Source: JAGLQA01 sp023135565 (lineage in GTDB: Bacteria; Acidobacteriota; Aminicenantia; UBA2199). From it: 20,230 nucleotides of DNA. The stretch is from contig DAOWCY010000128.1 of NCBI GenBank assembly GCA_030639305.1, positions 1 to 20,230 of the forward strand, given 5' to 3'. This document shows positions 1-8,400 of this stretch, one piece after another (within the stretch, counting starts at the first letter, position 1; every line of letters begins with the position of its first letter). Under the pieces are notes generated by a model. The model was not told the origin of the DNA. It ran no database searches and saw only the letters and a program-made list of their open reading frames with translations. Made by a program: the position numbers and the translations under genes.

Positions 1-36
1 ACTAATCAGTGAAAATCTTGTTTTTTTGCGAAGATT

Positions 37-105
37 TAACACACCCCGCTTCCTCTTGTCTCGTTCCTCGACAATCGGAACCACCCCTCTCAAGAGGGGA
101 ATGTG
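37..105 (+). repeat. Palindromic intergenic repeat, copy A
   Basis: First of three copies of a dispersed intergenic repeat. It begins with AACACACCCCG and ends with CCACCCCTCTCAAGAGGGGAA (81-101), whose core CCCCTCT/AGAGGGG is a perfect inverted repeat around CA. The middle differs from copies B and C. Copy B lies inverted 120 bases downstream, so the two could pair as a long stem. No coding capacity was seen here, and nothing else recognisable lies between 106 and 217. Confidence 0.6.
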
Positions 106-217
106 CTCGTAAACTCTAAAAGAGCTATCGAGAATTCTCCTCTCTATGGGGAATTGCTGCGTTAGTTATACAGTCTTACCAATCTACACGGCTTGCTAAA
201 CGATTATTGATTGACCA

Positions 218-289
218 GCTAAACTCCCCTCTTGAGAGGGGTGGCGCTGAGGGGGCTTTTGCTTTTTCCCCGAAACGACGGGGTGTGAT
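218..289 (-). repeat. Palindromic intergenic repeat, copy B
   Basis: Read on the minus strand this gives ATCACACCCCG, a CCCCG/CGGGG hairpin, an A-rich spacer, AGCCCCCTCAGCGCCA and then CCCCTCTCAAGAGGGGAG. This is the same order as copy C at 10374-10458 and the same ends as copy A. It lies downstream of prfB, so it may also act as 3' structure for that transcript. That role is inference; the repeat itself is visible directly. Confidence 0.6.
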
Positions 290-338
290 TGGTTGCGGCC
301 AATGGCCGCGATAGGTTCTCTTGAGCCCCTCCTGAGCA

Positions 339-1434
339 CTAAGATTTCTTTTTTGCCAGGGAGGCTTTGATAAACTCCATGATATCCCCGTCCAGCACCC
401 GCTGCGTATTACCGATCTCCACGTTGGTGCGGTGGTCTTTAATACTCTGGTAGGGCTGCAGCACATATGACCGGATCTGGTTGCCCCAGGCGATTTCGCC
501 TTTTTCGTTTTCTAATTTGTTTTTTTCTGCCGTTTTTTTCCGCATCATGCGGTCGTAGAGCCGGGAACGCAGCATCTTCATGGCTGTTTCTTTGTTCTGG
601 TGTTGGGAACGTTCGTTCTGGCACTGCACTACGGTACTGGTGGGGATGTGGGTAATGCGCACCGCCGAATCGGTGGTATTCACATGCTGGCCCCCTTTAC
701 CCGAAGCCCGGTACGTATCGATCCTTAAGTCGCCGGGGTCGATCTCTATCTCGGTGGCATCATCCACTTCAGGATAAACGAAAACCGCCGCAAAAGAGGT
801 ATGCCGGCGCTTGTTGGAATCGAAAGGGGATATGCGCACTAAGCGGTGCACCCCGATCTCCTGTTTCAGGTAACCGAAGGCATAATCGCCGTCTAACTTG
901 ACTGTTACACTCTTGATGCCGGCTTCTTCCCCGGCCTGGAGTTCGACGATCCCCACCTTGAAATCCTGTCTCTCACCGAAACGCAAGTACATGCGCAGCA
1001 GCATTTCGGCCCAATCCTGGCTCTCGGTGCCGCCTGCCCCGGGATGGATGTTTAAGAAAGCATTACCGGCGTCATTATCGCCGCTCAAATAGTTTTTGAT
1101 CTCAGCTTCTTCTATGAACCGGGAGAATTTGTCGATCTCTGTTTCTAATTCCGTAATCAGGCCGGGGTCTTCGTCCATTAAAGCGAAGTAGGTTTCGATA
1201 TCATCCACGGCCTGTTGGAAGCGGCTGCCGGTTTCCAGGATATTTTCCAGTTTTTTTTTCTTTTTTAGGATTTGCGCCGATTTTTTTGGATTGTTCCAGA
1301 TGTCCGCGTCTGTCAGTTGTTTTTCTATTTCTTCTAATTGCTGCGCTTTTTTTCCCAGGTCAAAGAAACCCCCTGAGGTCTGCGGCTTTCCCTTGCAGTT
1401 CTTCAAATTTATCTTTTAATTCTATTAGTACCAT
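339..1434 (-). CDS. prfB: Peptide chain release factor 2 (programmed +1 frameshift)
   Basis: RF2 recognises UGA and UAA in the ribosomal A site and triggers peptide release. Translation starts at ATG 1434 and reads 24 codons ending AGG GGG TTT CTT, then an in-frame TGA (1362-1360). A +1 shift onto GAC (1361) continues to a TAG at 339. The joined product is 364 residues, matching the usual RF2 length. The codon-recognition motif SPF (about residues 202-204, in RISPFDSNKRRHTSF) and the catalytic GGQ (about 247-249, in SGKGGQHVN) are both present, so the protein looks functional. No Shine-Dalgarno precedes the start, and the predicted promoter puts transcription start at the ATG itself. It is divergent from valS. 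Reading the downstream frame alone would give a false start at 1406. Confidence 0.96.
1359..1374 (-). promoter_or_regulatory. RF2 autoregulatory +1 frameshift site
   Basis: On the minus strand the site reads AGGGGGTTTCTTTGAC. It has an internal Shine-Dalgarno-like AGGGGG, one spacer codon, the slippery CTT and the in-frame TGA followed by C, with the same spacing as the classical prfB site. When RF2 is scarce, termination at UGA slows, the ribosome slips +1 and more RF2 is made. The UGA is codon 25. Confidence 0.95.
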
Positions 1435-1440
1435 GTCTTT

Positions 1441-1469
1441 ATTGTATACCGGATTGCCCTTACAGTCAA
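1441..1469 (-). promoter_or_regulatory. prfB promoter, predicted leaderless
   Basis: On the minus strand, -35 TTGACT (1469-1464), a 17-base spacer, then -10 TACAAT (1446-1441). Counting the -10 hexamer as -12 to -7 places +1 at 1434, the A of the prfB ATG. This agrees with the absence of a ribosome site upstream of that ATG. Confidence 0.6.
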
Positions 1470-1560
1470 GAGCAGCCCCGGGACAACTCCAGCGCCAGCA
1501 TTCAGCCCAGCCGATTTTGTTTGGGATTTGTGTTTTGTAATTTGGAATTTAAAATCTCCG

Positions 1561-1716
1561 GTAACTATTCAGCTCTGGAAAAAACTAAAACAGACTTGCC
1601 TCCGGCGGCCCTGCCGGGGGCCAAACTTTTGAAAAAGTTTGAACAAAACTTTTGTTTAAAAAAGCGAAAAGCCCCCTATAAAAGCTTTGAATTTTTTTCC
1701 AAAACTGAACACTTAC
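1561..1716. mobile_element. Non-autonomous IS66-like element (MITE), short copy
   Basis: The ends are inverted repeats. The left end begins GTAACTATTCAG (1561) and the right end, read on the other strand, begins GTAAGTGTTCAG (from 1716). About 20 of 24 terminal bases match, including TGGAAAAAA. The octamer AATCTCCG flanks the element directly on both sides (1553-1560 and 1717-1724), an exact 8-bp target duplication. GTAA termini with 8-bp duplications are typical of the IS66 family. No transposase is encoded, so it would need one supplied in trans. A longer, inverted copy is at 12075-12364. Confidence 0.85.
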
Positions 1717-1727
1717 AATCTCCGGGG

Positions 1728-1756
1728 TTGCAAAATGGCGGAAATTTTTATACAAT
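1728..1756 (+). promoter_or_regulatory. valS promoter
   Basis: TTGCAA (1728-1733), a 17-base spacer and TACAAT (1751-1756) predict a start near 1763. It lies 11 bases past the end of the IS66-like element, and the right copy of the target duplication ends 3 bases before the -35. The leader of about 43 bases carries the ribosome site AGAGGA at 1794-1799. Confidence 0.55.
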
Positions 1757-1805
1757 ATGCCTTTATTGTTTTTATGAATCGCCAAAAAAACCAAGAGGAA
1801 TAATT

Positions 1806-4445
1806 ATGGACAAGAAAACTACAAGCTATCCGAAAAAGTATAAACACTTCGACATGGAACAAAAATGGCGCGACGAGTGGGATAACCAGGGTATCTATGA
1901 CTGGAACCCCGATGTGCCGCGGGAAAATACCTATATCGTAGATACCCCGCCTCCCACTGTTTCCGGCTCCCTCCACGTGGGACACGCCTACAGCTACGCC
2001 CAAACCGACGTCATCGTCCGTTATCACCGTATGCGCGGCAAAAATATTTTTTACCCCATGGGCTGGGACGATAACGGTCTGCCTACCGAACGCCGGGTGC
2101 AGAACGTTTTTAAAATCCGCTGCGAAGCCCACCTGCACTACGATCCCAACTGGAAACCGGAACGCGGCAAAAAGAAAAAAGAGGTAGAGGCCGTTTCGCG
2201 GCGGAACTTTATCGAAGCCTGCGAAATCATTACTGCGGAAGACGAAAAAGCTTTTGAAGACACCTGGCGTAAACTGGGCCTTTCGGTAGATTGGTCGCTG
2301 ATCTATACCACTATCGGAGATCACTGCCGCAAGATTTCCCAGCTCTCTTTTTTGGATTTAGTGAACAAGGGCATGGCTTATAATACCGAATCCATCACCA
2401 TGTGGGATACGGATTTCAAAACCGCGGTATCCCAGGCCGAAGTGGAAGACCGGGAGACCGGCGGCGCTTATCATGACCTGCGTTTCGGTTTAGAAGATGG
2501 CGGGGATTTCATTATTTCCACCACCCGGCCCGAATTCCTGGCCGCCTGTATCGCCGTGGCCGCCCACCCGGAGGATGATCGCTATAAAAAATATTTCGGT
2601 AAAAAAGCCGTTACTCCTCTTTTTAAAGCGCCGGTGCCTATCGTGGCCAGCGAACACGCGGACCCGGAAAAAGGCAGCGGTATCCTCATGGTTTGTACCT
2701 TCGGGGATTTCGCCGACGTGGAATGGTGGCGGCAGTCGGACCTCCCTATTAAGCAGGTTATCGGCTTAGACGGCAAAATTTTAAAAGTTACTTTCGGTGC
2801 AGGGGTTTTTGAAAGTTTAGACCCGCAGGCTGCCCAACAGGCTCACGACCAGGTGGCCGGATTATACCTTAAACAGGCCCGGAAAAAGATCGTGGAACTG
2901 CTTTCCGAAGAGGGCAGCGCAGCGGACGGCAAGGGCGCGGCCATGGTGGGTGAACCGCAGCAGATTACCCACCCGGTGCGATTCTATGAGAAAGGCGACC
3001 GCCCTCTGGAATTTATTCCTACCCGGCAGTGGTTTATTAAGATTATGGAAATAAAAGAAGAACTGCTGAAACAGGGCGCGAAAATCAAATGGCACCCTGA
3101 ATTTATGCGTACCAGGTACGACCACTGGGTGGAAGGTTTGAACCAGGAGTGGTGTGTCAGCCGGCAGCGTTATTTCGGTGTGCCCCTGCCTGTCTGGTAC
3201 CCGCTGTCGGCAAACGGTCTGCCCGATTACGAACACCCCATTTTCCCGGCAAAAGAAGATTTACCACTGGACCCCCTGAGTGACGCGCCTCCCGGTTACA
3301 GCGAAGAACAGCGCGACAAACCCGGCGGTTTTTGCGGCGACCCGGATGTAATGGACACCTGGGGAACTTCCTCGTTAACCCCGCAGATTTCCAGTTACTG
3401 GGGTTTAGACGAAGAACGCCACCGCCAGCTTTTCCCCGCCGATTTACGGCCCCAGGCCCATGATATTATCCGCACCTGGGCTTTTTACACTATTGTAAAG
3501 GCCTGGCTGCACGACCGGGAAATACCCTGGAAACATGCTGCTATCAGCGGTTTTATCCTGGACCCGGAGCGCAAAAAAATGAGCAAATCCAAAGGCAATG
3601 TGTTGACCCCGGAGGCTCTTTTGAACGAGCATTCTTCCGATGTATTCCGTTATTGGGCCAGCCGCGGGCGTCTGGGAGTAGACTCCGCATTTGATGAAAC
3701 GCTTTTCAAAATCGGCCGCAAACTGGTTATTAAGATTTTTAATGCCGGCAAGTTTGTGTTTACGCAGTTGGACAGCGCAAAACCCTTAGCCGGTTCTTTT
3801 TCGGTGGAGCACATCTGCACCGAATGCGACCGGGCCTGGATAGCCATTCTCAGGAAAACCATCGCAGATGCGTCCCGGGCTTTCGAGGATTATGATTATA
3901 CCACTGCCCTGCAGGGTATCGAGGATAGTTTCTGGAATTTCTGCGACAACTATTTAGAAATAGTTAAAGTGAAAGCCTACCAGGGTGGTGAAACGGCGGA
4001 AAGTCTTTCCGCCCTGGCCGGTTTGAACTGGTCGTTCAAGACTTTTCTGCGGTTTTTTGCTCCTTTTATGCCATTTATTACCGAGGAGATCTGGTCCTGG
4101 CGGTATAGTGATGAGAGCGAGTCTATACATCTTGCTTCCTGGCCCAGTGCGACTGAGGTGGCGCAGGTAGATGAACCGGTTAGCGATAAGAGTTTTGACG
4201 CGGCGAAAGAGGTGATTTCCAGGGTGAACGGTTTTAAGACCACCAGCCAGGTATCGCTGCGTACGCCGGTAATCGAGTTTTGCGTAAAAGGCGTTGAAGA
4301 GTATATAAATGCTCTCAGAGGGATGATCTCTTATGTAGTAGACGCCGTTAATTGCGAAGCGGAGCCGGTTTTGGAAGTAGTTGAAGCTCTCCCCGCGGAA
4401 GAAGGTAATTTCCAGGTTGAAATAAAACTCGGTAAATACAAATAA
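1806..4445 (+). CDS. valS: Valyl-tRNA synthetase, archaeal-type
   Basis: Class I synthetase that charges tRNA-Val in the cytoplasm; 879 residues. The HIGH-type motif is HVGH at 57-60 and the KMSKS loop is at 591-595. The sequence TTRPEFLAACIAV and the stretch GSGILMVCTFGDFADVEWW belong to the CP1 editing domain that hydrolyses mischarged Thr-tRNA. The wording GWDDNGLPTERRVQN and the C terminus, which lacks the long tRNA-binding coiled coil of typical bacterial ValS, resemble the archaeal/rickettsial-type enzyme. The start at 1806 is chosen because AGAGGA lies 6 bases upstream and the protein then begins MDKKTTSYPKKYKHFD. The frame stays open back to 1521, but that stretch reads through the mobile element and the promoter. 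Divergent from prfB. Confidence 0.96.
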   Translation: MDKKTTSYPKKYKHFDMEQKWRDEWDNQGIYDWNPDVPRENTYIVDTPPPTVSGSLHVGHAYSYAQTDVIVRYHRMRGKNIFYPMGWDDNGLPTERRVQNVFKIRCEAHLHYDPNWKPERGKKKKEVEAVSRRNFIEACEIITAEDEKAFEDTWRKLGLSVDWSLIYTTIGDHCRKISQLSFLDLVNKGMAYNTESITMWDTDFKTAVSQAEVEDRETGGAYHDLRFGLEDGGDFIISTTRPEFLAACIAVAAHPEDDRYKKYFGKKAVTPLFKAPVPIVASEHADPEKGSGILMVCTFGDFADVEWWRQSDLPIKQVIGLDGKILKVTFGAGVFESLDPQAAQQAHDQVAGLYLKQARKKIVELLSEEGSAADGKGAAMVGEPQQITHPVRFYEKGDRPLEFIPTRQWFIKIMEIKEELLKQGAKIKWHPEFMRTRYDHWVEGLNQEWCVSRQRYFGVPLPVWYPLSANGLPDYEHPIFPAKEDLPLDPLSDAPPGYSEEQRDKPGGFCGDPDVMDTWGTSSLTPQISSYWGLDEERHRQLFPADLRPQAHDIIRTWAFYTIVKAWLHDREIPWKHAAISGFILDPERKKMSKSKGNVLTPEALLNEHSSDVFRYWASRGRLGVDSAFDETLFKIGRKLVIKIFNAGKFVFTQLDSAKPLAGSFSVEHICTECDRAWIAILRKTIADASRAFEDYDYTTALQGIEDSFWNFCDNYLEIVKVKAYQGGETAESLSALAGLNWSFKTFLRFFAPFMPFITEEIWSWRYSDESESIHLASWPSATEVAQVDEPVSDKSFDAAKEVISRVNGFKTTSQVSLRTPVIEFCVKGVEEYINALRGMISYVVDAVNCEAEPVLEVVEALPAEEGNFQVEIKLGKYK

Positions 4446-4601
4446 CCCCGTGGCACGGGGAACCTAATAAGGGGCTGCCTCTTGAGACAGGATAGCCGGG
4501 TAGTTTCCACTTTCGTCTATACAGGCTATTATAGCCGGTCGTTTGTAGGCCCCGGGGCTCCCCGCGGGGCTGCGGAGCGAGGTTCAAAAATAGGCTGTAA
4601 A

Positions 4602-4640
4602 TAAAAAAAGGGAAGCAGGATTCCCCGTTTCCCTTTTTTA
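4602..4640. terminator. Bidirectional terminator between valS and the lipoprotein gene
   Basis: AAAAAAGGGAA and TTTCCCTTTTTT are inverted arms around a loop, so there is a U-tract in either direction. It can end both valS (+) and the lipoprotein A gene (-). A related sequence with the same GGGAAGCAGG core stands after the second lipoprotein gene at 9249-9284. Between 4446 and 4601 only a GC-rich CCCCGT-GGC-ACGGGG inverted repeat (4446-4460) was seen. Confidence 0.65.
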
Positions 4641-4666
4641 TTTGTGATTTCTTTTTTTTGTTCTGC

Positions 4667-5458
4667 TTACTGAATCGCCTTCATGGTTTCGACGAGTTTT
4701 TTCTGGGCTTCCTGGACTTTGGGGTCTGTGGCATACTGCATAGCTTTTTGCATCCCGGTACTCAATTTTTTCGAAGCTTCTTCGCCTCTCTGAAGTGACT
4801 CTTTGAGTTCGTCAGGCGGCTCTGTTTGTTTCATTAAGTCCGGATATTTTTCCTGCAGCTCTTTCATTTTAGGAGTAAGGTCTTTCATCGCAGCGGTAAA
4901 TTTGTCGATAGCAGCGGCGACATCTTCCGCATTACCGGCCTTTTCACAAGCAGCGCCAAATTCATCAAATGCTGCGAACTGTTTTTCCATTACAGCTTTC
5001 GCATCGGCGTATTTCTCGACTTCTCCACTAAGTATTCTACGAAAATAAATATACGGTGCCAGGATTTTTTTTGAGATACCGGCATTATTATTTGAAGTCA
5101 TCTCTGTGGGGACAGTTAAATTTTCCCATTCTTTCTCGATATCCGGTGTAGTTTCGTTTGTCTCCTGATTCCCAGTTGGACCACTTTCAACTTCACTTTC
5201 ATCGGGTTTATCTACCTTATCTCCATTGACAACAGGATTTTCAATTCCTGTAATTTTTTCGAGCAGCTTAATAATAACCTGCCTTTCATTTTCATTTTTA
5301 CATTCTTTAAGAGCCGTTATTAGGTGGTCTCTAATAGTTCTTCTATTGTATTCTTCATTTGATTTTCGATCATCGTCTATGTTATCCCCTCTACCGCTGC
5401 ATGCGATTATAGTACATAAAAATACGCCAACCATGATGAGAAATAATAGACGCTTCAT
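4667..5458 (-). CDS. Envelope lipoprotein A, coupled to the NACHT gene
   Basis: A 263-residue protein with a lipoprotein signal peptide: MKRLL, a hydrophobic stretch, then the lipobox TIIAC with Cys20 as the predicted lipidated residue. Residues 21-145 are polar, with a charged helix-like stretch (about 40-72) and a low-complexity linker rich in D, E, N, P and T. Residues 149-256 form an alpha-helical domain beginning KYADAKAV and ending TDPKVQEAQKK. That domain is clearly related to all of the mature lipoprotein B (9312-9719), including the blocks AACEK, PKMKE and EKYP. Its ATG overlaps the NACHT stop by 4 bases (ATGA), so the two are probably co-translated. No family is recognised. Without its partner it would simply be a hypothetical lipoprotein. 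Confidence 0.9.
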   Translation of the reverse strand: MKRLLFLIMVGVFLCTIIACSGRGDNIDDDRKSNEEYNRRTIRDHLITALKECKNENERQVIIKLLEKITGIENPVVNGDKVDKPDESEVESGPTGNQETNETTPDIEKEWENLTVPTEMTSNNNAGISKKILAPYIYFRRILSGEVEKYADAKAVMEKQFAAFDEFGAACEKAGNAEDVAAAIDKFTAAMKDLTPKMKELQEKYPDLMKQTEPPDELKESLQRGEEASKKLSTGMQKAMQYATDPKVQEAQKKLVETMKAIQ

Positions 5459-8400
5459 TGTGCCTCTCCGTGTCTAATAACTTCATTTTGGCCTCCCGGA
5501 TGTAGGAGCAGTAGGTGATAAATTGGACTTTCTCCCAGCACGTTGTTTCTATAATAAAGGACACCCAGGACGATAAAGATTCCTGTGGGAATTAACAGCA
5601 ATAATATGAAATATGAATTGAAAGATAAAATTAATCCGGGCTGCTCTAAGAATCCCCCTGTTATCGGTGAGAATATGGAGAGAATTACCAGGAATATGTA
5701 ACACTTAACCATCGCACTTGATTTGGAAATATATGGCAGTATTCTTAAAGAATTTTTTATCGGACAGAATAATATATCACAAAAATATTTGCTCAGGAAT
5801 TTTCTTTCCAATTTTATTCGTGAAAGTACGATTAGAAAGATATATAACAATAGAAATAGAAAGGAGAATAACAGCATCTGGAAGCCGGGTTCATAAATTT
5901 TAAAAAAATAAGAAAGGAGAGTCGATATTGAAAAATAGAAGTTCCACAGAAAAAACAAAACAAAGTAAACATTAGCAGCCTTTATTATCCACCTTCTCTC
6001 TTTTTTCTCCCCGATGTTATAACTCTCTGTTTTCTTATTTTGTTTAATGGTTTTAATCGAAAATTTTAAATCCGAAGAAGGGGCCTTCTGTATTTGCCGA
6101 ATCAAAAATTTCGCTTTTTTTTCATTGCTGTGGGTTTTTACGTCAAATCCCAATACGTTTAGAAGCTTAAAGGATGGCAATTCACTTATTTTTTTTATAT
6201 AACTTAGAAAGGCCGGGAACAAAACTTTGAAGGATATTTTCTTGAGAAAAATTTGGTGGGGTGGTGGACCAGATTCTAGCTCCAATTTTTCTTCCGTGGA
6301 AATATCATCCATTATTGCGATGGTGTCTTCTCTTAATTTAGCGTCTAAAAAATTGAATAATGAATTTGTGGATAAATTCTCGTGGGGCCAACCATCTCTG
6401 GGTATTGAGTTCTTTTGTAATCTTTGAGGTAAACCGGTTTCTATTTTTTTCAGATCATCACTGATTGTCGGATCTTTTAGCATCTGCGATAGCGCTAACG
6501 AAATAAATTTATCATATTCTTTTATGTTTAGATTGTAAAGTTCAATTAGGAATTTGGCGGATGAAGTTGTATTTATTCCTATTAATATTGAGACCAGGGG
6601 CTCGATTTCTCCAGGCTTTATCCCCGCGGCAATATGTTTTTTTATATGGGTTAAGGCTAAATTTCCAAAAGATGTGATCGCATCTATTAATGTACTGCGC
6701 AGAGCCTGATCTTTATTTATCATATCAATTAAAACCGGTAAAACGCGGGTGACTTTCGCCTTTCCTAAAATAGAGATCACACTGGTCTCGTGTTTTTTTA
6801 GCAGGTCATCATCTCCTTTTAAATTATCTATTAACTTTTTCGATAAAATTTCGCTGAATCCGACTGCTTCTCCACTAAAATCAGAGGCAATCGTTGATAA
6901 CACATTAATTAAACCTTCAGTTCTCTCATTATTAAAAGTTAGCTGATGAAGCAGTTTATCAACGATTTTACCGGCTGTGGTTTGATTACACCTTTTTACA
7001 TCTGAAATGCAATATCCGGCGAATATGAGTCTATCCAATGTTTTATTTTCTATTATATCGTTGATCAAACGAGTCGCATCATCTAATAGACCTGAATATA
7101 GTAAAATAACTTCTCTCCATTCCTGCATATCAAAATTGTCTTTAATTAAAGGATACAATCCAGGATTTTTCTGGATGTATTGGGCAGTGAGATGTTCCTG
7201 AAGGGTGAGATGAGAAAATCCCACAATGTTTATTGAACGTTCGACAAGGAGACCACTTCTTTCTTCTATGATTTCGAGTAATTCTTTGGGGTCTATCTTG
7301 ATCCCTAATTCCGGGGCTTTTTTTTCTATAATGGCTATTATGTTTTCTCGCGTGTCTTCACCTTTCCCGCTTAGGTGAAGTTGGAATGCTATTTCACGCA
7401 AAATAGATTCTTTTTGGGTGAGATTTATATCTATAACCGACAGTATATCTCTTGACCGGTCCCAGGAATCTACCAAAAATTCGATACATTGATTATACAA
7501 AATTGTTCGTCCTTTCGGTAAAACCGATCGATTGTAATGAATTAAACAGATTAAGGAGAGCAACATCGGGTTCACTGCAATAGCCAATATTCGATTATTT
7601 TTGTCTATCGTATCGATTAACCGGTTTGATTGAAGATCAATCGCTGGCTTTACTTTTTCATCCAAATGAACCTTCCATTTTTTTTGGAATTCTTTTTTGT
7701 CCAATTCTAACTTGTTGCGCTCCTCCTGGGTTATAATCGCTTTATGCCAACCCCTGATGAACCTATGGATTTCATTTCTATTGAAATTTCGAGTTTCAAG
7801 AATTTTAAAGCCGGTTAGAAGGTTTTTCCAACCGGCAATACGACAGGTTACAATAAAACGATTCCCGGGATAAGCCCCAAGCATATTGTTTACTTTTTGA
7901 GCTACCTGCCTATGTTTTTTTTCATCGGTAACTTCATCCAGGCCATCAAGCAGCACAATGCACTCTCCTTTTTTGAGTTTCTCTTCGAAGTAGTTTTTGG
8001 GGCATTCCTTTAAAATATCTTTTGAAATGATTCCCGACTTCGGATTTGTTATGCTTTCTAATATTGAATCGTTATGGGTTAATCTTCTCAAGGGGATAAA
8101 AATAGGGATAAGCTTATCTTTAATTTCAAATTGTCTCTCTGCCTTATTGCGGGCAAACATTAAAAGTGTATAGCTGAGTATGGTCGTCTTACCTGCGCCG
8201 GGAGTTCCAAGTATGACCATTTTTTTACATTGTTTGAGTGCTTTTGAAAAAGGTATTGATTTGTTTTCATTACAATCATTATCAGTTGATATTCCATTCT
8301 TAACTTTATAACTCAGATCGAAATTTGATACACGCAGAGAAATATAGACTTCCTCTAATTGGGGCCTGCTAATCCCGGCAGTGTTAAAGCCTACGATTTT

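Noticed and set aside
1521..1805. 95-codon N-terminal extension of ValS
   Set aside because: It reads through the IS66-like element and the valS promoter, has no ribosome site at 1521 and resembles no synthetase sequence. ATG 1806 has AGAGGA and a normal N terminus.
1713..2324. 203-codon minus-strand frame opposite valS
   Set aside because: It lies antisense to conserved ValS catalytic sequence and shows no family motif or ribosome site.
4446..4601. tRNA-like sequence after valS
   Set aside because: Several GC-rich inverted repeats and a GGTTCAAAAATA stretch are present, but they do not form a cloverleaf with acceptor and anticodon arms.
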